From Streptomyces sp. KMM 9044 (GTDB lineage Bacteria; Actinomycetota; Actinomycetes; Streptomycetales; Streptomycetaceae): a stretch of DNA of 64,000 bases. The stretch's first letter is position 1; each line of letters starts with the position of its first letter. The DNA is taken from contig NZ_CP113910.1 of the NCBI RefSeq assembly GCF_024701375.2, positions 2,852,001-2,916,000 on the forward strand. The letters run 5' to 3'. This document shows, one piece after another, positions 1 to 7,878 of this stretch. Both the position numbers and the translations under genes were made by a program. Below the pieces are notes generated by a model, which worked only from the letters and a program-made list of their open reading frames with translations, was not told the origin of the DNA and made no database searches.

Positions 1-634
1 GGAGGCCCTGAAGACCGCCAAGGCGACCGTCCAGAAGAAGCTCAGCACCGCGCGTGGGCTGATGTCGAAGCTGACCGCCGAGGAGAAGGCGCGGCTCGCG
101 GCGATCGAGGAGAAGAAGCAGGAAGAGGCCGCCCGCAAGGCCGCCGAACTCGCCCAGCAGCAGAAGGCCGAGGAGGAGGCACGGCAGCAGGAGGCGGCGA
201 GCGGCGCCTCGGGCGCGTCGGGCTCCTCCGGCTCCACGATGACCACGCCGTCGGCCTCGACGGACTCCTCGTACGCGGCCAAGGCGGAGAAGGCGCTCAC
301 CTTCGCCCGCGCACAGATCGGCAAGCCCTACGTCTGGGGCGCCACCGGTCCCGGCTCCTACGACTGCTCGGGCCTGACCCAGGGCGCGTGGAAGGCCGCG
401 GGCGTCTCCCTGCCCCGCACCACCTACGACCAGGTCGAGGCCGGGGCCACGGTCCCGGTGTCCCAGGCCCAGCCCGGTGACCTCGTCTTCTTCTACGACG
501 ACATCACCCATGTGGGCATCTACATCGGCAACGGCATGATGATCCACGCCCCGAAGCCCGGCACCTACGTCCGCGAGGAGTCGGTCTTCTACGACGGCGA
601 GTCGTCGATCCACAGCGTGGTCCGCCCGGCCTGA
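1..634 (+). CDS. NlpC/P60 family peptidoglycan hydrolase, C-terminal part
   Basis: The frame is open from base 2, so the gene starts outside the window. The first ~75 visible residues are a charged, Lys/Glu/Ala/Gln-rich coiled coil followed by a Gly/Ser linker, as in RipA-type secreted endopeptidases. The C-terminal ~110 residues form an NlpC/P60 domain with the catalytic Cys in YDCSGLTQ, the His in ITHVGIYIG and the third polar residue in IHAPKPG. The family cleaves D-Glu/meso-Dap stem-peptide bonds outside the cell. A long hairpin follows the stop. The missing N-terminus should carry the signal peptide. The domain call is firm; substrate specificity is inferred. Confidence 0.9.
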   Translation, partial: EALKTAKATVQKKLSTARGLMSKLTAEEKARLAAIEEKKQEEAARKAAELAQQQKAEEEARQQEAASGASGASGSSGSTMTTPSASTDSSYAAKAEKALTFARAQIGKPYVWGATGPGSYDCSGLTQGAWKAAGVSLPRTTYDQVEAGATVPVSQAQPGDLVFFYDDITHVGIYIGNGMMIHAPKPGTYVREESVFYDGESSIHSVVRPA

Positions 635-663
635 CCCACTGCAGGGCCACTCTGGACCTGCCG

Positions 664-716
664 GATTCCCAACGGTCTGTCGTCGGCTTGTCGTCCGCGA
701 CAGACCGCTGGGAATC
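664..716 (+). terminator. Intrinsic terminator after the NlpC/P60 gene
   Basis: Arms 664-682 and 698-716 form a 19-bp stem with one mismatch around a 15-nt loop, 30 bp past the stop codon. No T-run follows, which is usual in Streptomyces. It lies between the end of the hydrolase gene and the end of the oppositely oriented LysR remnant. Confidence 0.7.
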
Positions 717-992
717 GCTCCGCCGAGTGGCTCTCGGCCGCTCACAGCATTCTTGCGCTCCCCGGGCGTATGGGACGGCGCGGTCCGTGGGCGGTCTCGG
801 CCGGGATCACCTTCTGCGTCTCTTCGATTACGTATGTCGGGGGTGGCGGTGTCGCACGTCCCGGTTCAAGAGCCAGGGGAAGCAAGGACTGGCTCCGAAC
901 CCGAGAACGGGCAGTAGATGTCTTCGGAGGCAGTCCGAGGGCCTCCGCGTTCGAATTGGCCACGAGCTGCGGCAGCACCGTTGGCTGGGCAC

Positions 993-1842
993 TCAGTGGC
1001 GGTACGCGGCTGTCGCGATCTCGATGAATGATCGGATCAACGGGTTGGTGTCACCCTCGTTCCACACCACCACTCGGCTCGGCGCCATGTCGATCAGCGG
1101 CACCACGGCCAGCTCTGGGGGCAGGTCGTGCCCGAGCGGGGGCCAGGCCGACCGTGCCGTTCCACAGCACGGCCTGCAGGCGTTCCTGGACGCCGCGCAC
1201 CACCGGGCCCTCGCGCGGCTCGCCGCCGTTCCAGTACGACTGCCGGATCGGGTCGGTTCCCTGCGGGAACTGGAACCAGCGGCGTTCCCCCAGGTCGGCC
1301 AGCTGCAGTCGGCCGCGGCGGGCCAGCGGATCGTCGGTGCGCAGGACCACACCCACCGGATCGGTACGCAGCTCACGCGCCGTCAGGGCGGTCTCGTCGA
1401 ACGGCGCCCGGGTCAGGGCGCCGTCGACCAGCCCGGCGCGCAGCCCACAGGTCGGGTCGGTCAGGTCGGTGTCGCGGATGCGGATGTCGATGCCGGGGTG
1501 GCTTCGACGGTAAGCCGCGGCCAGCCTGGTCGCTCCCGGGTCAGTGCTGTCGCCCAGGATACCGACGGCGATGGTCGCGACGCCGGCCGCCGCGGTCACG
1601 CGTATGCGGACGCGGTCCGCCTGGTCGAGCAGGGCCCGCGCCTCATCGAGCAGTACTGCGCCCACTGGGGTGAGCGTGACGCCGACAGGCGAGCGTGCGA
1701 ACAAAAGGGCACCGACCTCGGTCTCCCACTGCTTGATCGCCCGGCTCAGCGGCGGCTGGCTCATGTGTAGTCGAATGGCGGCCCGGCCGAAGTGGAGTTC
1801 CTCAGCAACCGCCACGAAGTAGCGCAGGGTACGTAACTCCAC
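993..1842 (-). pseudogene. LysR-family regulator, single frameshift
   Basis: From 1842 the frame reads a standard LysR protein: winged helix-turn-helix in residues 1-60 (MELRTLRYFVAVAEELHFG), then the substrate-binding domain. After GTVGLAP near residue 235 homology continues only in another frame, which ends at 993 with SFIEIATAAYRH. Removing one C from the five-base run at 1138-1142 restores a continuous protein of about 280 residues reading LAPLGHDLPPELAVV. As written the product gets a wrong tail and loses the last part of the effector domain. It is divergent from the cupin gene, across an inverted repeat. It could be a sequencing error, a phase switch or real loss. Confidence 0.8.
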
Positions 1843-1849
1843 GCTGTAA

Positions 1850-1868
1850 CGATACCTAGGAGGTATCG
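1850..1868. promoter_or_regulatory. Inverted repeat between divergent LysR and cupin genes
   Basis: CGATACC-TAGGA-GGTATCG, a perfect 7-bp inverted repeat, fills most of the 80-bp divergent gap. Dyads of the ATAC-N7-GTAT kind at this position are typical LysR binding sites. The site begins 8 bp upstream of the LysR start. Confidence 0.6.
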
Positions 1869-1922
1869 GCGCTGCGGAATGGGTCCTGGACAGTCACAGG
1901 GCTCTGGCGGTGCACTCGGAGC

Positions 1923-2254
1923 GTGACCGAAGAAGCGAGGACCAGCGCACCGCAGGCCGACCCCGCCGTATCGGTGGTCGGTGGTCCCGACGGCGGCGAG
2001 ACGATCGTCATGGGCAACACACGCATGCGCGTCCTCGAAGACGGCAGCCGTACCGGGCACCGCATCGGAATCGCCGAGTCCGTCCTCGCCCCGTACACCC
2101 CCGTACACCCCCGGCCCGCCGCAGCACCGCCACGCCCAGCACGACGAGGGCTTCTGCATCGTCTCCGGCACGGTGCGGTTCACCGTCGGGGACAAGGACC
2201 ACGACGCCACCACGGGCACGCTCGTGATGGTCCCGCCCGGCGCCCCACCCATCC
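1923..2254 (+). pseudogene. Cupin-domain protein, frameshifted and truncated
   Basis: The frame opens with GTG at 1923 (MTEEARTSAPQADPAVSVVGG). The cupin core (GPPQHRHAQHDEGFCIVSG, then GTLVMVPPGAP) lies in the next frame. The shift is caused by an exact tandem duplication of the 10-mer ccgtacaccc (2091-2100 and 2101-2110); deleting one copy gives VLAPYTPGPPQHRHAQHDE without a break. The metal-binding His residues of cupin motif 1 are present. After PPGAP the gene runs straight into DoxX sequence, so its C-terminus is lost. LysR plus divergent cupin suggests a small-molecule-responsive locus, now broken. Confidence 0.75.
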
Positions 2255-2592
2255 CGGACTGCTCGCCCTCTTCTGCCTCTACGCAGGCGTGATGAAAGTT
2301 TTCCGTGGCCGAGATCAACTCCGCCCGATGATGGCCTGGGTCGATCGCGTACCCCTGCCCGCCGTCAAGGCACTGGGAACGGTCGAAATACTCGGTGCGA
2401 CCGGGCTGATCCTGCCGGCCCCTGACCGGCATCGCACCCTGGCTGGCACTGGCCGCGGCCATCGGGGTCGGGCTCCTGCAGATCGGTGCGATCGCCGTCC
2501 ACCTGACCGGCGAAGACCGCCAGATCACACTCAACGCCGGGCTCATCGCCACTGCGGCCGTGATCATCTGGCTGGCCACCACCTGGCTGTGA
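2255..2592 (+). pseudogene. DoxX-family membrane protein, 5' truncated and frameshifted
   Basis: Starts abruptly with GLLALFCLYAGVMKVFRGR, which in DoxX-like proteins lies about ten residues from the N-terminus, joined directly to the cupin remnant. The frame shifts at the C-run 2419-2422: dropping one C gives the family signature GLILPALTGIAPWL, and the rest reads to the stop at 2590-2592 (VIIWLATTWL). Four hydrophobic segments are visible. The start codon and first helix are missing, so a deletion fused the two genes. Intact relatives are small four-helix membrane proteins of poorly known role. Confidence 0.75.
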
Positions 2593-2792
2593 TCGAGCAC
2601 AGTTCTCGACCGGTGGATGCGACTGCGGGCCAGCCGCCCCACGGCCGCTGTCATTTCTCATGAATATCGAGAAGTCACGACGAATGCGCAGCTCACGAGG
2701 GTAACGCCGGACAAAGGTGGCGAGAACCCACACCACGGATGCGGTGGCGTCGGCGCGGGCCGTGATCACGCCCGGCCCCGCGCCGGCCGCCG

Positions 2793-3146
2793 TCAGGTCC
2801 AGAGCACGGCGATGAAGATGTTCGCCGTGGTCAGCAGACCGACCAGGCCGAACAGGCCCTTGTCCACCTTCTCGTCGTCCCGCTTCACGTAGACCAGGCC
2901 GAGGACGACGATCAGCAGGGCGAGCTTGACGCCGATCTTGATGTTGTCGACGGAATAGTCCTGCGCTTGGTTCAGCCCGGTCAGGACCACACCGGTGACC
3001 AGCATCGTCACCGCACCGTGCAGCATCGCCGGAACGAACCGGGCGGTGCCCTGGCCCATGGCCTTCATCTGAGTGAGGAACCCGCCGAGCAGCGCCGCGA
3101 TGCCGATGACGTGCAGCCCGACGAAGAGGTGGATGAGTACGTCCAT
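2793..3146 (-). CDS. Small integral membrane protein (117 aa), unknown function
   Basis: Four predicted membrane helices: around residues 5-25 (LFVGLHVIGIAALLGGF), 40-60 (MLHGAVTMLVTGVVLTG), 70-87 (KLALLIVVLGLVYV) and 97-116 (FGLVGLLTTANIFIAVLW), joined by short polar loops including VKRDDEKVDKG. The size and topology are those of a common actinobacterial hypothetical protein; I know no function. It is monocistronic. The 200 bases between it and the DoxX remnant contain nothing recognisable. Confidence 0.75.
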   Translation of the reverse strand: MDVLIHLFVGLHVIGIAALLGGFLTQMKAMGQGTARFVPAMLHGAVTMLVTGVVLTGLNQAQDYSVDNIKIGVKLALLIVVLGLVYVKRDDEKVDKGLFGLVGLLTTANIFIAVLWT

Positions 3147-3191
3147 GAGGCCGAAGCCTAGGGGAAGAGGACGTATACGCTCAGCGGGTAA

Positions 3192-3923
3192 TCACACTAG
3201 ACGCCGTGCCGTCGCCCAGCGGGTCAGTTCGTGGCGGTTGGAGAGCTGGAGCTTTCTGAGGACCGCCGAGACATGGGACTCGACCGTCTTCACGGAGATG
3301 AAGAGCTGTTTGGCGATCTCCTTGTACGCGTAGCCCCGGGCGATCAGCCGCAGTACTTCGCGCTCGCGCTGGGTAAGGCGGTCGAGGTCCTCGTCGGCCG
3401 GCGGGGCGTCGGTCGAGGCGAAGGCGTCGAGGACGAAGCCGGCCAGGCGGGGTGAAAAGACGGCGTCGCCCTCCTGGACCCGGAAGATCGAGTCGACCAG
3501 GTCGGTCCCGGTGATCGTCTTCGTGACGTACCCGCGGGCACCGCCCCGGATCACGCCGATCACGTCCTCCGCCGCGTCCGAGACGGACAGCGCCAGGAAG
3601 CGGACCGGCTGCTCGGTGTCGCCCATCAACGGGGCGCAGCGGCGGAGCACTTCCACGCCACCACCACCGGGCAGGTGCACGTCGAGGAGCACGACCTCGG
3701 GCCGGGTCGTGGTGACGACCGTGACCGCCTGGTCGACGTCCGCGGCCTCGCCGACCACTTCGACACCGGTCTGTTCGGTCTGTCCGATCTCGGCCTGGAC
3801 GCCCGTGCGGAACATGCGGTGGTCGTCGACGAGGACGACGCGCACACGACGTCCGGCACCGTCGACCGGTCCCGCCGTTCCGTTCGTTCCGTTCGTCCCG
3901 GTCGGCCCGTTCGGCTCGCTCAT
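3192..3923 (-). CDS. NarL/LuxR-type response regulator partner of the PspC kinase
   Basis: 243 aa. After a Gly/Thr/Asn-rich leader comes a receiver domain (residues ~28-150) with the acidic pair VLVDDH, phospho-acceptor Asp in EVVLLDVHLPG and switch Lys in YVTKTITG. The C-terminal LuxR helix-turn-helix spans ~180-240 (LTQREREVLRLIARGYAYKE). The ATG overlaps the kinase stop by 4 bp (ATGA), so the pair is translationally coupled. It probably controls its own operon and the divergent PspC gene through dyads in 5228-5409. Confidence 0.92.
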   Translation of the reverse strand: MSEPNGPTGTNGTNGTAGPVDGAGRRVRVVLVDDHRMFRTGVQAEIGQTEQTGVEVVGEAADVDQAVTVVTTTRPEVVLLDVHLPGGGGVEVLRRCAPLMGDTEQPVRFLALSVSDAAEDVIGVIRGGARGYVTKTITGTDLVDSIFRVQEGDAVFSPRLAGFVLDAFASTDAPPADEDLDRLTQREREVLRLIARGYAYKEIAKQLFISVKTVESHVSAVLRKLQLSNRHELTRWATARRLV

Positions 3924-5227
3924 GACGTCTCCTCCGCCCTCTCCATCTCCAGCTCGACCTCCGTGCCGCCGTCCGGCACCGCGCGCAGTCGCACCGTGCC
4001 GCCGTTGCGCTCCATGCGGCCGATGATCGATTCTCTGACACCCATGCGGTCGGCGGGTATCGAGTCGAGGTCGAAGCCGGGGCCGCGGTCCCGGACGGAC
4101 ACGAAGACCGTCCTTCCCTCGACTTCGGCGTAGACCTGTACGGCACCCCCCTCGCCACCGTACTTGGCCGCGTTCACCATAGCCTCGCGCGCGGCCTGCA
4201 TCTGCGGGCCGGTCCTCTCGTCGAGCGGGCAGTCGCCGACAACGACGACTTCGATGGGGACACCGTGCTTGTCCTCCACCTCCGCGGCATTGCGCCGTAC
4301 GGCGTCGGCCAGGGTGGTGGGCTCGTCGGCCTCGTCCTTGCCGGTGCCCTCGGGTCTGTAGAGCCAGGTGCGCAGGTCGCGCTCCTGGGCGCGGGCGAGC
4401 CGGCGCACCTCGCCCGGACTGTCGGCGTTGCGCTGGATCAGGGTGAGGGTGTGCAGCACCGAGTCGTGGACGTGGGCGGCGACCTCGGCGCGTTCCTGGG
4501 CGCGGATGCGCATCAGCCGTTCCTCGGAGAGGTCCTGGGTCATGCGCACGAGGTAGGGACCAGCGAGGAGCGTGATCCCGATGAGGACCGCGAGGGCCGC
4601 CTGGAGCACCGAGGCGAGATGGGCGCCTGAGCCCCGGAGCACGAAGATGCCCGACACACCGGCCGTCACCAGCAGGACGCCGGCACCGGCCCGCAGCAGG
4701 GTGACCGTGCGGCGGCGGCTGCCGACCTCGGCCCAGCGGGCCCGGCGCGCATTGTCCGCCTGCCTCCACACGAGGGCGACGCCCGCGCCGACCAGCACGG
4801 TTGGCCAGAGGTAGACCCTGGCGTCGTTGGACAGGTCCACGTTGCCGACGAAGACCATGGCCACGACGACCATGAGGAGCAGGGCGACGATCTGGCCCTT
4901 GTCCGGTCTGCGGGTGACGAGTCTGCGCCGGCCGTCCGGCGAGCTCTCGGTCGCGACCAGGGTGGGCGGCTTCTGCGCGTCCACGCCGCCGACCCCCAGC
5001 GGCACGAAGAACCAGAAGGCGGCATACAGCAGGGCCCCGAGACCGTCGGCCATGAACAGGCCGACGAAGACGAGCCGTACCCAGATCACGGGCAGCCCGA
5101 GGTGTCCGGCGAGCCCCCGCGCCACACCACCGAGCCAGCGTCCGTCACTGCTGCGGTAGAGCCTGCGCGGCGGCCGCGGCTCGGCGAGGGGCGCTGCTGC
5201 GGCTTCCGACATGCCAATGATGGTCAC
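3920..5227 (-). CDS. PspC-domain sensor histidine kinase
   Basis: 435 aa. Residues ~22-80 are a PspC domain (LYRSSDGRWLGGVARGLAGH) with one helix. Further hydrophobic segments near 110-130, 140-150, 170-190 and 205-225 form the membrane part. HisKA_3 follows with the phospho-acceptor His in AEVAAHVHDSVLHTL, then a HATPase_c domain with AREAMVNAAKYGG (N box) and DRGPGFDLDSI (G box). The GTG at 5227 has AGGGG upstream; an ATG at 5212 is the alternative. A PspC sensor fused to a kinase, beside a PspC/LiaF-like protein, points to cell-envelope stress sensing. Confidence 0.92.
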   Translation of the reverse strand: MTIIGMSEAAAAPLAEPRPPRRLYRSSDGRWLGGVARGLAGHLGLPVIWVRLVFVGLFMADGLGALLYAAFWFFVPLGVGGVDAQKPPTLVATESSPDGRRRLVTRRPDKGQIVALLLMVVVAMVFVGNVDLSNDARVYLWPTVLVGAGVALVWRQADNARRARWAEVGSRRRTVTLLRAGAGVLLVTAGVSGIFVLRGSGAHLASVLQAALAVLIGITLLAGPYLVRMTQDLSEERLMRIRAQERAEVAAHVHDSVLHTLTLIQRNADSPGEVRRLARAQERDLRTWLYRPEGTGKDEADEPTTLADAVRRNAAEVEDKHGVPIEVVVVGDCPLDERTGPQMQAAREAMVNAAKYGGEGGAVQVYAEVEGRTVFVSVRDRGPGFDLDSIPADRMGVRESIIGRMERNGGTVRLRAVPDGGTEVELEMERAEETS

Positions 5228-5256
5228 ACGGCCCCTGGTTCCGGGGCATCAGGGTC

Positions 5257-5289
5257 GGTCCCCGGAGACTCCCCTGATCTCCGGGGACC
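5257..5289. promoter_or_regulatory. Large inverted repeat in the kinase/PspC divergent promoter region
   Basis: A perfect 12-bp inverted repeat (arms 5257-5268 and 5278-5289, GGTCCCCGGAGA and its complement, 9-bp spacer) lies 30-60 bp upstream of the kinase start. The motif ATCAGGG recurs at 5248-5254 and about 5346, and inverted inside the spacer. Candidate operator of the LuxR-type regulator encoded by the kinase operon. Confidence 0.5.
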
Positions 5290-5409
5290 TCCGAGCGGCC
5301 GGGGCCGGCCTCCCGAGCACTCCCCCGGCCACCCCTCAGGGCCGATATCAGGGTCCGGCCAGGGTCGTCCCGACTGCCGTCGCGGCGGCTCGCCCTTCAC
5401 CATGGACTC

Positions 5410-6858
5410 ATGACAGATCACCAGCACGCCGCGACGGGTCCGGGACCCGGCTCCGGCCCGCGCCGCCCTCCCGAGGGCGCCGGGCCGCGGGAGGGCGCAC
5501 CTGCCGCAGGCGCGGCAGGCGGTACGGCGGCCGGGGGGACCGCCTCCGCCGGAGCTTCGCACCCTCCCGGCGAGGCGCCCTTGCCCGAGCCGCCGCATCG
5601 TTTCCGGCGTGACCGCCGGCACCAGATGCTCGGCGGAGTGTGCTCCGGGCTCGGCCGGCAGTGCGACATGGACCCGGTGATCTTCCGCATCACGCTGGCG
5701 GTGCTCTCCGCCACCGGCGGTGTCGGCCTCATCTTCTACGGCTTCGCCTGGCTCCTCGTCCCGTGCGAGGGCGAGGAGGAGAACGAGATCCGCAGACTGC
5801 TGACCGGCAGGGTCGACGGCCAGACGCTGGCGGCCATACTTTTCGCGCTCGTCGGTTGCGGTGTCTTCCTCACCATGCTGAACAACGGCGGGGTGCTGAG
5901 CTTCGCCGTGATGCTCTCCCTGCTGCTCGCCGGTGCCGGGTACTGGTCGCGGCGGCGCGGTACCCCCAGCCCCGACCCCCTCGCCGCCCAGGCCGCGGCC
6001 GATGCCCCGCCGGAGCCCCAGGCGCCGCCGGTTCCCGCCGCGTTCTCCTCGTGGTGGCGCGACCCCATCGTGAAGGACGGTACGCACATCGGCGGCACGG
6101 GCTACCTGTGGGGCCCCCGGGACTCCCGGGACCTGGACATCGCCTCCGCGATCGACGTCAGACTCGCCCCCCACTCCTCCGCTCGCGACGGCGCGCCCGC
6201 CCCCCGCCGACCGGCGAAGCCACGCGGCCCCCACTGGATCGGGGGCTGGATCTTCCTGCTCGCCCTGCTCACGGCCGGCCTGGGCGCGGGCCTGACCTGG
6301 GCGGAGCAGCCGCTCGGCACCAGCCTGCAGACCGGTCTCGCATGTGCGCTCGCCGTCTTCGGGATCGGCCTGGCGGTCAGTGCCTTCCTGGGCCGCACCG
6401 GAGTGGGGTCGATCATGCTGGCGGTCATCACCGCAGGGCTGCTCGCCGCGTCCTCGGCCATCCCCGAGGATGTCGGCACCGAGTGGATGCGCACGACCTG
6501 GGAGCCCGCGTCGGCCGCCCAGATACGCCCGGTCTACGACCTGGGCACGGGCACCGGCACCCTGGACCTGTCCAAGGCACGGGTACCCGAGGGAGAGACC
6601 GTGTCCACGCGGGCGAATGTCGGCGTGGGCCGCGCCCACGTGATTGTCCCCGAGGGCACGACCGTGAAGCTCAGCATCAACGTGGGAGTGGGTGACATTC
6701 AACTGCCCGGCGACAAGCAGAAGGACGTGGACGTGGCGCCGGGCAAGCACGAGGAAGTGACCCTGCGGCCTCCCTCGGGCGTCAGAAGGACGGGGACACT
6801 CGACCTGGACGTCCACGTCGGTGCGGGACAGGTGGAGGTGAGCCGTGCTACGTCATGA
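5410..6858 (+). CDS. PspC/LiaF-like envelope-stress membrane protein
   Basis: 482 aa. A Pro/Gly/Ala-rich cytoplasmic tail of ~60 residues is followed by a PspC domain (HRFRRDRRHQMLGGVCSGLG) with its helix, then hydrophobic segments near 135-180, 280-300 and 312-345. The C-terminal ~110 residues are beta-rich with repeated short strands (NVGVGRAHVIVPEG, INVGVGDIQLPGD), resembling the LiaF/VraT-type 'toastrack' domain. It is divergent from the PspC kinase and LuxR regulator, so the three genes form a LiaF-LiaS-LiaR-like set. LiaF-type proteins usually restrain the kinase; that role here is inferred. Confidence 0.85.
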   Translation: MTDHQHAATGPGPGSGPRRPPEGAGPREGAPAAGAAGGTAAGGTASAGASHPPGEAPLPEPPHRFRRDRRHQMLGGVCSGLGRQCDMDPVIFRITLAVLSATGGVGLIFYGFAWLLVPCEGEEENEIRRLLTGRVDGQTLAAILFALVGCGVFLTMLNNGGVLSFAVMLSLLLAGAGYWSRRRGTPSPDPLAAQAAADAPPEPQAPPVPAAFSSWWRDPIVKDGTHIGGTGYLWGPRDSRDLDIASAIDVRLAPHSSARDGAPAPRRPAKPRGPHWIGGWIFLLALLTAGLGAGLTWAEQPLGTSLQTGLACALAVFGIGLAVSAFLGRTGVGSIMLAVITAGLLAASSAIPEDVGTEWMRTTWEPASAAQIRPVYDLGTGTGTLDLSKARVPEGETVSTRANVGVGRAHVIVPEGTTVKLSINVGVGDIQLPGDKQKDVDVAPGKHEEVTLRPPSGVRRTGTLDLDVHVGAGQVEVSRATS

Positions 6859-7078
6859 GTTCCAGCCCGGCAGACTGGTCACCGGCCTCTTCCTGACCCT
6901 CGCCGCCGTGCTCTACGCAGGCGACGCGGGCGGCGCGTGGGAGACACCGTGGTTCGTCGTGATTCCCGTCGTCACGGGCGGTCTGTGCCTGGCCGGGGCA
7001 GTGGCCGCCGTGACGGCGCTGATACGCCGGCACAAACGCTCAGGTACCCGGGAGACCCACGCGAAGTCACCGGCCTGA
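6845..7078 (+). CDS. Small two-helix membrane protein, unknown function
   Basis: 77 aa from GTG at 6845, overlapping the PspC/LiaF gene by 14 bp, hence co-translated with it. Two hydrophobic segments, residues ~10-26 (LVTGLFLTLAAVLYAGD) and ~38-60 (VVIPVVTGGLCLAGAVAAVTA), precede a basic tail (IRRHKRSGTR). Small proteins of this shape often follow PspC genes in Streptomyces. I recognise no domain. Confidence 0.7.
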   Translation: MLRHEFQPGRLVTGLFLTLAAVLYAGDAGGAWETPWFVVIPVVTGGLCLAGAVAAVTALIRRHKRSGTRETHAKSPA

Positions 7079-7153
7079 CGAGTCGACTCGGCAAGGCGGC
7101 CTGGGGGCGCGGCTCGAGGAGACAACCAGGCGCGAGTGACTTGGCCGATGGGA

Positions 7154-7189
7154 GGGGCGGATCCACCCGGACGAGGGCAGATCCGCCCC
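7154..7189. terminator. Bidirectional terminator between convergent genes
   Basis: Perfect 10-bp stem, GGGGCGGATC (7154-7163) with its complement (7180-7189) and a 16-nt loop. It lies between the ends of the PspC operon and the oppositely oriented DoxX gene. Confidence 0.65.
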
Positions 7190-7204
7190 GCGGAAAGCGG
7201 GACC

Positions 7205-7735
7205 CTACCGGTAGCCCCCCGCACCCTGTCGCCGTCGCGACCGGAGTACGGCGTCCACGGAGAAGAGGGGAGCGCCTGCCAGCAGCAGCGGAGTCCAGGC
7301 CATGAGGTAAGGGAGGTCGTTGCCGTAGTAGTAGGGCTCGGCGGCCCAGCTCACAGTCAGCCAGAGGCTGAGGGAGATCAGCACACCGCCGAGGGCGGCC
7401 ACCCGGGTGAGCAGGCCCATCAGGATTCCGATCCCGACGGCCAACTCGCCGAAGGCCATGGCGTAGCCGAAGGCGACGGGGCTCTCCAGGGACATGTCGA
7501 CCAGTGCGGGAATGGCCGAGGAGTCGCGGACGGCCCGCATCATGTCACCGATCGACCCGGCCCCGGCGTCCTTCATGAACGCGCTGTCGGTGAGTTTGTC
7601 GATGCCCGCGTAGCTGAAGGTGACGCCCAGAAAGATCCGCAGAGGAAGGAGTGCGTACCGCGTGGCGGTGTCCCGCCATCCCCTGTCGCCATCGAGTGGG
7701 GGGCCGTAAGTATCCGCTCGCATACCGTGAGTCAT
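7205..7735 (-). CDS. DoxX-family membrane protein
   Basis: 176 aa from ATG at 7735, which has GAGAGG about 10 bases upstream; a GTG or ATG further upstream would add residues with no family support. The protein has the DoxX pattern: first helix LLPLRIFLGVTFSYAGIDKL, a soluble loop, then helices at FGYAMAFGELAVGIGILMG, VAALGGVLISLSLWLTV and YLMAWTPLLLAGAPLFSV. Some DoxX proteins work in thiol or redox homeostasis at the membrane; that is not shown for this one. It is intact, unlike the DoxX remnant at 2255-2592. Confidence 0.82.
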   Translation of the reverse strand: MTHGMRADTYGPPLDGDRGWRDTATRYALLPLRIFLGVTFSYAGIDKLTDSAFMKDAGAGSIGDMMRAVRDSSAIPALVDMSLESPVAFGYAMAFGELAVGIGILMGLLTRVAALGGVLISLSLWLTVSWAAEPYYYGNDLPYLMAWTPLLLAGAPLFSVDAVLRSRRRQGAGGYR

Positions 7736-7878
7736 CGCCGTCTGTCGCCTCTCGCCACCGTACCGAGCCCCCTCAACAGAGCATACGTACGACAATTAAC
7801 ACGGGATCAATCCCAGGCAGCCCGGATTTCTTCGGACGTTCGCCGGAGAACGCGGAGGGGGACTTGAGGGGGACCGGT

